From Roseomonas fluvialis (lineage in GTDB: Bacteria; Pseudomonadota; Alphaproteobacteria; Acetobacterales; Acetobacteraceae), in assembly GCF_022846615.1 (NCBI RefSeq), contig NZ_AP025637.1, forward strand, positions 1,668,501 to 1,732,500: 64,000 nucleotides of DNA, given 5' to 3'. Shown one piece after another: positions 49,785-57,831 of this stretch. Both the position numbers and the translations under genes were made by a program. Each line of letters begins with the position of its first letter. The first letter of the stretch is position 1. The notes below the pieces were generated by a model, which was given only the letters and a program-made list of their open reading frames with translations, was not told the origin of the DNA and ran no database searches.

Positions 49785-51420
49785 GCGATTCTTCTCCTTC
49801 AGCAGGACGGCCCCGGCGAACATCTGCCCTGCCGAGCGCGATGGCTTCGTCCTTGATCAATGTAGAGCTGATCGCCGCGATGGCTTCGTCTACGAGGTGT
49901 ACGTTCTTGCTCGCGGAGTGGATGACAAGCGAATAGAATTTTTCACGCTCGGCGAGAAAGGCACGGATCTCCGAAAGTGTTGCAGCGCGGACCACCTCAA
50001 TGCCCGACCGCCGCAGCGCATTTTCCTCCATTCCCGGCCGATCCGTGGGCGCGAGCCGAAGATAGGTTATTGCGGTCCCGGCCAGTCGGAGCGACGTGAA
50101 GGCGTCACGAAAGAGGCTGTCTGTTTCGTCGCCGACATCCTCCGCCCCGTCGAGAAGTAGAACTGCGCCGGGATGCGGAGTCCGGGCCCGAGCCGCGAGT
50201 GCGCCTCGAGTTGGATCCAGGTGTGCAGAGCGTAGCACTGAACCGTAACGTTCAACGAAGGTAACGTGGTTGCGATCGTACAAAGCTTTCGCGGAAGCTG
50301 AGGACTCGACGCTGCCGTATTCAAAATGCGTGATCTGGGCACGGGGTTCGTAGCCAACTCGGAACCCCGCAGCACGGATTCGCATGCAAAGATCGACTTC
50401 TTCGAAATACGCGGGCGCGAAGACCTCGTCCAGACCGCCCAGTGCTTCGAAAACCTGCCGGCGGACCATGAGGAAGGCGCCGGAGCAGTAGTCCACGTCG
50501 CGGGTGAAGGCGAACGCGGGCGATTCGGGATGTTCACCGCGCCCGTAGCCTTCGCAGTGACCATCACGCCAGGTGATGCAGCCGGCTTCCTGCAGGGTAC
50601 CATCAAGGCGGAGAATCATTCCTCCCACTGCACCGAGATCAGGTTCCTGGTCCAGCCGATCCGACGCCGCCTTGATCGCGCCGGGCGCGACTATCGTGTC
50701 GTTGTTCAGCAGGAGCAGGTGCCGCCCACGCGCTTCTAGGGAGGCGCGATTGACGCCACGAAGGAAGTGGAGATTTTCCGAGGCGTTGACTACGCACACG
50801 CCATCGATCCGCTTGAGCAACGCCGACGTAGAATCTGTCGATGCATTATTGACGATAATGACCTCCGTATCAAGCGGAGCCTCGCGGGCGAGCGACTCAA
50901 GGCAAGCAAACGTGAGTTCAGCCTGATTGTGCACGACGATGATCACGCTGACCCGCGGGGTGGCCGAGCGAGGGAGCGCCAGTCTGGTGCTGCCGGCGAG
51001 GAATGCGGCCAAAGCGTTGCTGCAACTCCGACGAAATTCCTGCTTCGCCTCATCTTCGGGGTGGCGTCGTTGTGAGGTTGCGAGTTCGGTGTCGCACGCG
51101 GGCTCCGAACGCGTTTGGCCCTCAGGCGTGGCCCGTCGCCGCGAGATGACGCTGCGAAGTGCATAGCCGACGGCACGCAATGGAGCCGTTAGCCGCCAAC
51201 TGGTGCTGGCCTGAACGTCGGCCAGCTGTCTTTCCAAGTCGGCCATCTTGCGCTGAGCAGCGTCAGCATTCTCCTTGGCCAACCTGGCTCGCTCCTGAAC
51301 CAACAGAGACCGCTGGATCAATGCTGCGGCCAGAGAGGCTGGACCTGCCGTAAGCTTAACCAAGTCTGTCATAGAAACCGACGTCTCCCCATTTCGCTGA
51401 TCTGCTTGGTGCTCTGCCAT
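49768..51420 (-). CDS. glycosyltransferase family 2
   Basis: A 550-aa protein. N-terminal coiled coil (LVQERARLAKENADAAQRKMADLERQLADVQ) is followed by STSWRLTAPLRAVG, a short motif shared with the 44633-46909 protein. The GT-A domain starts about residue 165 (RVSVIIVVHNQAELTFACLESLA ... EVIIVNNASTDST), with the nucleotide/metal region HLLLLNNDTIVAPGAI and the acceptor loop 'CSGAFLMVRRQVFEALGGLDEVFAPAYFEEVDLCMRIRAAG', typical of rhamnosyltransferase-like enzymes. The C-terminal 150 residues resemble a small nucleotide-binding/response-like fold but are not recognised. First gene of the glycan row; starts at ATG 51420. Confidence 0.9.
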   Translation of the reverse strand: MAEHQADQRNGETSVSMTDLVKLTAGPASLAAALIQRSLLVQERARLAKENADAAQRKMADLERQLADVQASTSWRLTAPLRAVGYALRSVISRRRATPEGQTRSEPACDTELATSQRRHPEDEAKQEFRRSCSNALAAFLAGSTRLALPRSATPRVSVIIVVHNQAELTFACLESLAREAPLDTEVIIVNNASTDSTSALLKRIDGVCVVNASENLHFLRGVNRASLEARGRHLLLLNNDTIVAPGAIKAASDRLDQEPDLGAVGGMILRLDGTLQEAGCITWRDGHCEGYGRGEHPESPAFAFTRDVDYCSGAFLMVRRQVFEALGGLDEVFAPAYFEEVDLCMRIRAAGFRVGYEPRAQITHFEYGSVESSASAKALYDRNHVTFVERYGSVLRSAHLDPTRGALAARARTPHPGAVLLLDGAEDVGDETDSLFRDAFTSLRLAGTAITYLRLAPTDRPGMEENALRRSGIEVVRAATLSEIRAFLAEREKFYSLVIHSASKNVHLVDEAIAAISSTLIKDEAIALGRADVRRGRPAEGEESREDRS

Positions 51421-52991
51421 AGCGCTTTGTGCTGACGACCGTCGAACGGCTATTCGCGGTCGGCGGGCGCCGCCTCACGCCCGCCTTGGGCGCATCTGCG
51501 TGAGAAATGCGTCGACTATGGCGATCACCCCGGCGAGCCGGGAGTGCTGTTGGTGCGGTTCTCGACGACAGCCATGCCGGGGCCCCCCGGAGGTGCACAG
51601 CATCGCGTTCCTTAACGCTCCAACCGGCACTGGTGAATTCGCCACCGATGACCTGGCGGGCGTGGAGCTCGGGCGTAGGATATCGTCCGGGGGAGTCGGC
51701 GCGTCCATGGCGGAATGGTAACGTGTTCGGGCTGCTCCTGGGAGGGGCGCCGGGGCAAGGCTGTCGACGGGTCTGCCATAGCGAAGTATTCGCGTTTGTT
51801 ATTTCGATCGATCAGGCCATTGGGACTCCACATGCGGGCAATGAGGATTCCGACGTGGAGATTTCGTGAAAAGGTGACTTTGGCCGAAGGGATAGGGGCC
51901 TTCGGCGTCTCGAAAGCCGCGACGGGATTGGGATTTGCAGGCATCACGAGTCTTCGCCGCTCCGGACCGTGCGTCTGGACAGGGGGCCATGACCAGCAGG
52001 ATCGATGAGCCCATACCCTCTTGGGGCGGTGTGCAGATCGACGAGCATGAGTATGGGCCACGAATACTCGCAGGCGAGACGTCGACCTCACGTAGTCGTT
52101 GGTGGAGCGCGCCGCGCACCGACCCAGGGCGGCCTACTTTGATCGTCGGGCGGTAGCGCAGCCGAGGCAGTCTTGCGCATTCCGTCGTCGCCACCGCCGT
52201 GCCGCGCAGGCCAGGGTTGGGTGGCGAGAAGAGCAGTTTCCCCGCGCTCCCTCTTTGGACAAACCGTACGCCCTCCTTGGACAGCCGTGCGCTTTGGCTG
52301 CACGCGACGAGAAAATGATGCGCGGGCCTCTCGTCGCCTGATCCGTCAAAAGCCCGACTTTCTGTCGAGAACGTGTCACCGATCGCGGCCGTGAGGGCCT
52401 GCGCGCTGACCAGCGCGGGAGCACCCTCGAACGTCCCCATGGGGCCAGCGAGCGCAGCGGCGCAGGCGGGTAGCGGATGAGTGGCTGCGTCGCGCTTCCT
52501 CGCCGATCCTGATGCGCTCCCGCGCCTTCCGCCCGGTTGCCAAAAGTGCCGCCGGCGTGCAGTTCGGTCCTGCCGTCCTCCTGCGTGACATATCCCGCTT
52601 CGCCGAGGTCCCGCTGCCGGGTCATGGCGGCGTTGCAGATGAATGGACGGGAGAGCTTGCCCCATGCATTGCCCGCTTCCTGCCACCCCTGGACTGCGCT
52701 GCGACCACCAGCCAAAGGCGGCCGGCGGCGGGCGTGAGGCGGGCAGCGAGGTCGCGTATACGATCAGCGTCGGCGAGGATGACTCCGAGTCGCTCGGGGT
52801 CGCCCCGGTTGCGCTGCGCGAAGGTGCCCTTGCTGCGGGAGGGGACGCCACTCTTCTTCATCTCTCGCGACGTATGCGGCATGCACCGTTCCATGCGGTG
52901 ACCAGTCCGGCGCGAGTTGGACGCCGCGTGTCTTGCGCCGGCTTCGCCCCTCAACGTCTCCCGCTCGGCCGAGACGTTGCGGCTGCACCGC
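51421..52991. other. gene-poor stretch of about 1.57 kb
   Basis: No gene can be supported here. Several frames are open (for example - strand 51799-52851 and 52134-52715, + strand 52643-53308) but none has family motifs or consistent codon bias. The most protein-like piece is - strand 51612-51944, with VTFSRNLHVGILIARMWSP and NNKREYFAMADPS. The region is less biased to GC in third positions than its neighbours and may be decayed mobile DNA. It also should contain the promoter of the glycan gene row near 51430-51500. Confidence 0.45.
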
Positions 52992-53306
52992 TCACCACCC
53001 CCGACGATACGCCCGCCGATACCCCCGCGGCGCCGGCCTGCCATGGCCGGACGACGCCCCGAGCACCGCGCCCACCGCCACCGCCCCCAGCCCGACCGCG
53101 ATGCCCTGGCCCACCGCGCGTTCCTCAGCCAGGCGGCGCTGCGCGGCGCAGGATTCAACCGCGGGGTCGGGCTCGGTCTCGGCGCTGTCCTTCACGGCAA
53201 TCGAAGGCGCGAGGCCGAGCTGGTCGGAACAGGCCATCCGATGCGTGTCCATGCTCGAACACGCGGCGAGCAGGACGGCGGCGGCGATCGGCAGGATGGT
53301 GCGCAT
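52992..53306 (-). CDS. small lipoprotein with glycine-zipper-like C-terminus
   Basis: A 104-aa protein with a lipoprotein signal (RTILPIAAAVLLAAC, lipobox LAAC, acylated Cys16). The mature part has two more Cys (MACSDQLG, ESCAAQRR) and a Gly/Ala-rich segment (GQGIAVGLGAVAVGAVLGASSG) like the glycine-zipper region of outer-membrane-associated lipoproteins, ending in a basic tail (RGYRRAYRRGW). Probably tethered to a membrane with a structural role. ATG 53306. Confidence 0.7.
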   Translation of the reverse strand: MRTILPIAAAVLLAACSSMDTHRMACSDQLGLAPSIAVKDSAETEPDPAVESCAAQRRLAEERAVGQGIAVGLGAVAVGAVLGASSGHGRPAPRGYRRAYRRGW

Positions 53307-53388
53307 GACCCATTGAAGATGGCGCGCGCCGATGGTCGCGGGGTGGCGCCATGCGGGCGGAATCGCGGCACCTGGGCACCCGCGGCGC

Positions 53389-53408
53389 GGGCCCGCCCTG
53401 GCGGGCCC
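53389..53408. other. perfect 9-bp stem hairpin
   Basis: GGGCCCGCC and GGCGGGCCC separated by CT form a perfect stem in the 172-bp divergent gap between the lipoprotein gene and the dehydrogenase gene. There is no T run after it on either strand, so it is not a standard intrinsic terminator; a regulator site or cruciform is possible. Confidence 0.35.
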
Positions 53409-53478
53409 AGCAGCCCGTGCCGTCTGATCGGAAAACGCGCTAGCCTGCGTACCGTCCTGCACCAAAGGCCCGCCCGCC

Positions 53479-54648
53479 ATGCCGACCCCGTCCAACACGC
53501 TGCGCATCGCCGTGCTGCCCGGCGATGGCATCGGCACCGAGGTGACCGAGGCCACGCTCGCCGTGCTCGAACCCCTGGCGAAGCGCCACGGTATCGGTTT
53601 GGCGTTCGAGACCCTGCGCGCCGGCGCCTTCTGCTACCGCGACACCGGCACCGCCATGAGCGAGGAGACCTTCGCCGCCGCCGCGTCGGCCGACGCCATC
53701 CTGCTCGGCGCGATGGGCTGGCCCGAGATCCGCACGGCCGACGGCACCGAGATCGCCCCGCAACTCGACCTGCGCTTCCGCCTTAACCTCTATGCCGGCG
53801 TTCGGCCGTTCCGCGCCATTCCCGGCGTGCCGGTCGCCCTGGCCGACCCGCGTGCGCGCGACATCGACCTGGTGATCGTGCGCGAGAGCACCGAGGGGCT
53901 GTTCTTCTCGCGCGACCGCGGAACTGTCAGCCACGACATGGCTGAGGAGACGCTGCGCATCACCCGACCGGTGACCGAGAAGCTCGCGCGGTTTTCCTTC
54001 GAGCTGGCGCGGCGTCGCGCCGAGGCGCGCAGTGGGCGTCGCGCGGAGGCGCGCAGTGGGCGTCGCGCGGAGGCGCACAGTGGGGGGCGCCCGGAGGCGC
54101 GCAATCGGCCGGGCGTAGTGACGCTGGTCGACAAGGCGAACGTGTTCCGCGCCTTCGCCTTCATGCGCGGCATCTTCGCCGAGGTGGCTGCCGAGTTCCC
54201 CGACGTCGCGAGCCGCAGCCACTACGTCGATGCCATGGCGCTCGACCTGGTGCGCCGCCCCTGGGAGTTCGACGTGCTGCCGACCGAGAACATGTTCGGC
54301 GACATCCTGTCCGATCTCGGCGCCGGGTTGGTGGGCGGCATGGGCTTCGCGCCCTCGGCCGATATCGGCGATGCCCATGCGGTGTTCCAGCCCGCCCATG
54401 GCACCGCGCCCGACATCGCCGGGCGCGGCCTGGCGAACCCGACAGCGACGCTGCTGAGTGCGGCGATGATGCTGGACTGGCTGGGCGCGCGCGGCGCCGG
54501 CCAGGGCTTTGCGGATGCTGCCGCCGAGCTCGAATCCGCGGTGGACGGAGCCTTCGCGGCGGGGCTGCGCAGCCCGGACATCGGCGGGCGGGACGGCACG
54601 GCGGCGGTCGCGCGCGCGGTCGCGCAGCGGCTGCGCCCAGGCGGCTAG
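53479..54648 (+). CDS. isocitrate/isopropylmalate dehydrogenase family protein with internal repeat insert
   Basis: A 389-aa beta-decarboxylating dehydrogenase. Signatures: IAVLPGDGIGTEV (start), LLGAMGWPE, 'LRFRLNLYAGVRPF' (substrate Arg residues), 'VIVRESTEGLF', the catalytic Lys in LVDKANVFRAF, the Asp residues in 'YVDAMALDLVRRP' and 'GDILSDLGAGLVGGMGFAPSADIG', and 'FQPAHGTAPDIAGRGLANPTATLLSAAMML'. The profile fits LeuB/tartrate-dehydrogenase-like enzymes (NAD-dependent 2-hydroxyacid oxidative decarboxylation). Residues 179-210 are four copies of an 8-residue repeat (RRAEARSG) inserted in a loop just before the catalytic Lys strand, making it longer than relatives. LeuC/LeuD are not nearby. 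Confidence 0.9.
   Translation: MPTPSNTLRIAVLPGDGIGTEVTEATLAVLEPLAKRHGIGLAFETLRAGAFCYRDTGTAMSEETFAAAASADAILLGAMGWPEIRTADGTEIAPQLDLRFRLNLYAGVRPFRAIPGVPVALADPRARDIDLVIVRESTEGLFFSRDRGTVSHDMAEETLRITRPVTEKLARFSFELARRRAEARSGRRAEARSGRRAEAHSGGRPEARNRPGVVTLVDKANVFRAFAFMRGIFAEVAAEFPDVASRSHYVDAMALDLVRRPWEFDVLPTENMFGDILSDLGAGLVGGMGFAPSADIGDAHAVFQPAHGTAPDIAGRGLANPTATLLSAAMMLDWLGARGAGQGFADAAAELESAVDGAFAAGLRSPDIGGRDGTAAVARAVAQRLRPGG
54013..54108 (+). repeat. 24-bp tandem repeat inside a coding sequence
   Basis: Four head-to-tail copies of a 24-bp unit starting CGTCGCGCCGAGGCGCGCAG; copies 2 and 3 are nearly identical, copy 4 is diverged. The unit is a multiple of three and encodes RRAEARSG, so copy-number change keeps the dehydrogenase frame open. 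Confidence 0.85.
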
Positions 54649-54835
54649 GGTTGGCGCGGCTCCCTGAACCTCGCCAGGCCGTTGATCTCGCGCGCATCTT
54701 CAGGCGGCCGGATGCGGCCATCCGACCGGGATCGTCGGTGAAGCAACGCCAGCGATACGAATTCACGCCCGGTTGACGGGACTGGCGGCCTATCCGCTTG
54801 CCGGAACAAAACCCATGATTGAATAATTCAACAAT

Positions 54836-55042
54836 TCATCGCGTCTTTGGTGAGACTACCAGGAGGGCACTGACCGCATGCAGCAGGCGCACGGCTTCGG
54901 TATCGCCGACCTCGTGGGCCTGGGCCAGGCAGCGTTCGATCGCGGCCGCGGCCGCGGCGATCGGCCGGACACTCGGCTCGGTGACGCCGCGCGACGCGCT
55001 CGAGCGTTCGCGCAGAAACATGCCTGTGACGACCTGGTTCAT
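54836..55042 (-). CDS. small hypothetical protein
   Basis: A 68-codon frame starting MNQVVTGMFLRERSSASRGV with a helical middle (RPIAAAAAAIERCLAQAHEVGDTEAVRLLHAVSALLV). Amino-acid make-up is protein-like and codon third positions are GC-rich, but no domain is recognised and the ribosome site is weak. A GTG/ATG eight codons upstream (MAEVRGSS) is an alternative start. Confidence 0.42.
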   Translation of the reverse strand: MNQVVTGMFLRERSSASRGVTEPSVRPIAAAAAAIERCLAQAHEVGDTEAVRLLHAVSALLVVSPKTR

Positions 55043-55819
55043 CGATGACCCCCTGACCTCCGCCATGACCTGCGATGCCCCCGCACCTGCCAGCCATGGC
55101 CGGGCGCGCAGCACATGGGTGCCCGCCCGAGTCGGCATTCTGCCCCGGCGAGTCGCAGCGCGACACAGGCAAGCGGGCTTCTCGGCCGCCGCGCGCGATT
55201 GTCTTTGCCGAGTGTTGCAGAAGAGAATCACCCCGGTTTTCGAACCTTGCGCGGAATGTTTGGTGTATCGCCCATCCGGGCGAAGACAATCCTGTCAAAA
55301 CCCGCAACGAGCATTCGTTCCTGGGCGTTGTCCAAAGAATTCGACCGGCGCCGCCGCCAGGCGCTTGGTGGTACGGCGTGGTACCGGCCGCGGTGCAGCC
55401 GCAAGGCGCCATATCCGCGGCTTTGCGACCGGTTGCGCGGCGCTGGGCGGCATCACTCCCGCAGGGGGCGCCGCGCCGGGGCGGACGCGCGAATTCGGCG
55501 AAGTGATGCTGCGTACAGCCCGCACAAGTTGTGTCTGGGACCCCAAATACGTTGTGCAGACCCGCAGAATCACCATTGCACAAGGTCGTGACTCCCTCGA
55601 ATACTTTGGCATCCCCGGCGCCAGAACAGGCGTTGGTGGCCCCCATGCCCGCTACGCCAGCCCCCCGGCGCGGCACGACACGCCGGCCCCCCGCCGGAGG
55701 ACAGGTCTGACCATGACGCGTTGCGGCCCCCCGACCGCCCGCGACCGATCCAAGCCTTCGGCCCGGTCTGCGCTGGCCGGCCGCAGTGCGGCAGATGCGC
55801 GCCATCCGCGGGGCACCCA
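55043..55819. other. intergenic stretch without recognised gene
   Basis: About 780 bp between the small hypothetical gene and the AMP-binding-like gene. Frames are open on both strands, as expected at this GC content, but none carries motifs or steady codon bias. No repeat or RNA structure was recognised. Confidence 0.4.
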
Positions 55820-57352
55820 GTGCTGAATCCCGCCACCGCGGCGGCCCCCCTTGCCGCGGCCTGCTGCGACCGCTGGGCCGATGGCAGCGCGCGGACCGCG
55901 CTGGTCTGCGTGCACCCGGATGGCCGGGTCGAGGACGTCAGCTTCGACGCGCTTCACGCGACCTCCTGCAGAATGGCGCAGGTGCTGGTCGCGCGGGGCA
56001 TCGCGCCACGCGACCGCGTCGCCATCCTGCTGCCGCAGGGGCCGGAGGCGGTGGTCGCGATGCTCGCCGCATGGCGCATCGGCGCCATCATGGTGCCGCT
56101 GCCGCGCATGCTCGATGCCGGGGCGATCGCGCACCGGCTGGACGATGCCGGCGCCGTGGCGCTGGTCACCGACGATGCCGGCCTGGCCGCCACCGCCGCG
56201 CTGCGGCGGCACCTGCCCAGGCTGCGGCTGGTGCTGGGCACCGAGGGTGCGCGCCGCGGCGTGCTCTCCTTCTGGGAGGAAGCCGGCCGCGCGCCGCCTG
56301 GCCCGCCCGACATGCCTCGGCACCCGGGCGACCCGGCCGTGCTGTTGTACACTGCGGCGCCGGTCCGCGGCGTGCTGCACGCGCATCGCGCGCTGGCCGG
56401 GCAACTCGCCGCGATCGACCACCTGCACGGCGGCTTCCCGCATGAGGGCGACCTGGTCTGGACGCCGATGGACTGGGGCTGGCGCGCCGGATTGTTCGAT
56501 GCGCTGCTGCCGGCGCTGTGCCACGGCGTGCCGGTGCTGGCGGCAGCGATGCCGCGCTTCGACGCGCGGCGCGCGGTCGCGCTGATGGCGCGGCATGGCG
56601 TGCGCAACGCCGTGCTGCCCGCCGCCGCACTGCGCGTGCTGCACGCGGCCGACCTGCCGGGGCCGGGGGCGATTGGCCTGCGCAGCCTCGTGACCAGCGG
56701 CGTGGCGCCCGATGCGGGATTGGCCGCCTGGGCCGAGGCGCGTCTGGGGGTCGCGCCGCGACACGCCCATGCCATCGGCGAATGCAACCTGGTGCTGGCC
56801 GGCGGGCCAGGGCCGCTCCGGCCGGTGCCGGAGCATGAGGTCGCGGTGCTCGGCGCCGATGGGGCGCCGCTGCCGGCGGGCCAGGCCGGCCGCCTGGTGG
56901 TGCGGCGCGCTCATGAGGGCGCCTTCCTGCGCTACTGGAAGGGCGCCGCGCCGCGGGGCCGCTGGCTGCCGACCGGCTTCGCGGCCAGCATCGCGGCCGA
57001 CGGCACCGTGGCGCTGCCGGCGGACGACCTGGCCGCGCTGGCCGCCGGCAACGAGTTCATGGGCCCCGAGGATGTCGAGCACTGCCTGCGCCGGCACCCC
57101 GCCGTGGCGTTGGCCGCGGTGGTCGGGCCCGCCGATGCGATGGCCGGCGAGCATGCGACCGCCATCATCGTCCCGCGCACCGACGCCTCACCCGGCCCGG
57201 CGCTCGCGGAGGAACTGCGCGACTTCATGCGCCACTGCCTGCCGGGCCACCGCACGCCGCGGCGCGTCGCCTTCGCCAAGGCGCTGCCCGGCGCGCCGGA
57301 GGGCCGTGGCGCGCTCGGCAGCGCGGTCGGGCTGGGCGCGCGGCGGGGCTGA
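55820..57352 (+). CDS. degenerate AMP-binding (acyl-CoA synthetase-like) protein
   Basis: A 510-aa protein with the fold layout of acetyl/acyl-CoA synthetases: FDALHATSCRMAQVLVARGI-APRDRVAILLPQGPEAVVAMLAAW near the N-terminus, 'TPMDWGWRAGLFDALLPALCHGVPVL' in the middle and 'EFMGPEDVEHCLRRHPAVALAAVVG' near the C-terminus. The adenylate-forming P-loop, normally YTSGTTGxPKG, reads LLYTAAPVRGVLHAH, without the Ser/Thr-Gly pairs and the Lys. The C-terminal catalytic Lys region (usually LPKTxSGKxxR) reads ALPGAPEGRGALG without Lys. It probably cannot adenylate acids. GTG 55820 is the best start; the frame is open further upstream. Confidence 0.8.
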   Translation: MLNPATAAAPLAAACCDRWADGSARTALVCVHPDGRVEDVSFDALHATSCRMAQVLVARGIAPRDRVAILLPQGPEAVVAMLAAWRIGAIMVPLPRMLDAGAIAHRLDDAGAVALVTDDAGLAATAALRRHLPRLRLVLGTEGARRGVLSFWEEAGRAPPGPPDMPRHPGDPAVLLYTAAPVRGVLHAHRALAGQLAAIDHLHGGFPHEGDLVWTPMDWGWRAGLFDALLPALCHGVPVLAAAMPRFDARRAVALMARHGVRNAVLPAAALRVLHAADLPGPGAIGLRSLVTSGVAPDAGLAAWAEARLGVAPRHAHAIGECNLVLAGGPGPLRPVPEHEVAVLGADGAPLPAGQAGRLVVRRAHEGAFLRYWKGAAPRGRWLPTGFAASIAADGTVALPADDLAALAAGNEFMGPEDVEHCLRRHPAVALAAVVGPADAMAGEHATAIIVPRTDASPGPALAEELRDFMRHCLPGHRTPRRVAFAKALPGAPEGRGALGSAVGLGARRG

Positions 57353-57469
57353 CGCGCAACCGCTGTCGGCCACGCCCGCGCCCTCTGGTCCGGCGCGGCG
57401 CGACCCTGTAACCACGCCCGGACCGCGCGCACCGGCGCGCGCGGCGCGACCAGCACACGGAGACGGCAC

Positions 57470-57802
57470 GTGACGGACACCAGGATCGGCACCGGAGCGG
57501 AGGCCACGCCCGGCCAGTACATCACGGTCCACTACACCGGCTGGCTGTTCGACGAGGGCGCGCCGGAGAACAAGGGCCGCAAGTTCGACAGTTCGCGCGA
57601 TCGCGGCGACCCGTTCTCGTTCGAACTGGGTGCGGGGCGCGTGATCCAGGGCTGGGACAACGGCTTCGCCGGCATGAAGGTGGGCGGCACCCGCACGCTG
57701 GTGATCCCGCCGGAGCAGGGCTACGGCGCGCGCGGCGCGGGCGGCGTGATCCCGCCCAACGCGACGCTGATCTTCGAGGTGGAGTTGCTCGCGGTCGGCT
57801 GA
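57470..57802 (+). CDS. FKBP-type peptidyl-prolyl cis-trans isomerase
   Basis: A 110-aa single-domain FKBP without signal peptide, so cytosolic. Family elements: [90 protein letters not shown], covering the complete active-site set (Tyr, Phe, Asp, Val-Ile, Trp, Tyr, Phe), described here by motif positions 21-30, 41-70 and 75-108. It starts at GTG 57470. Role: proline isomerisation in folding; target not deducible. Confidence 0.95.
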   Translation: MTDTRIGTGAEATPGQYITVHYTGWLFDEGAPENKGRKFDSSRDRGDPFSFELGAGRVIQGWDNGFAGMKVGGTRTLVIPPEQGYGARGAGGVIPPNATLIFEVELLAVG

Positions 57803-57831
57803 CGGAGGCGGCGCGCGGAGCCCGCCGGGCG

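Noticed and set aside
51799-52851. A 350-codon minus-strand gene
   Set aside because: Composition is Arg/Ser/Pro-rich, typical of random frames at this GC content, with no motif or ribosome site.
54013-54108. CRISPR array
   Set aside because: The 24-bp units are directly adjacent without spacers and lie in a coding frame; no CRISPR-Cas genes or spaced repeats occur in the window.
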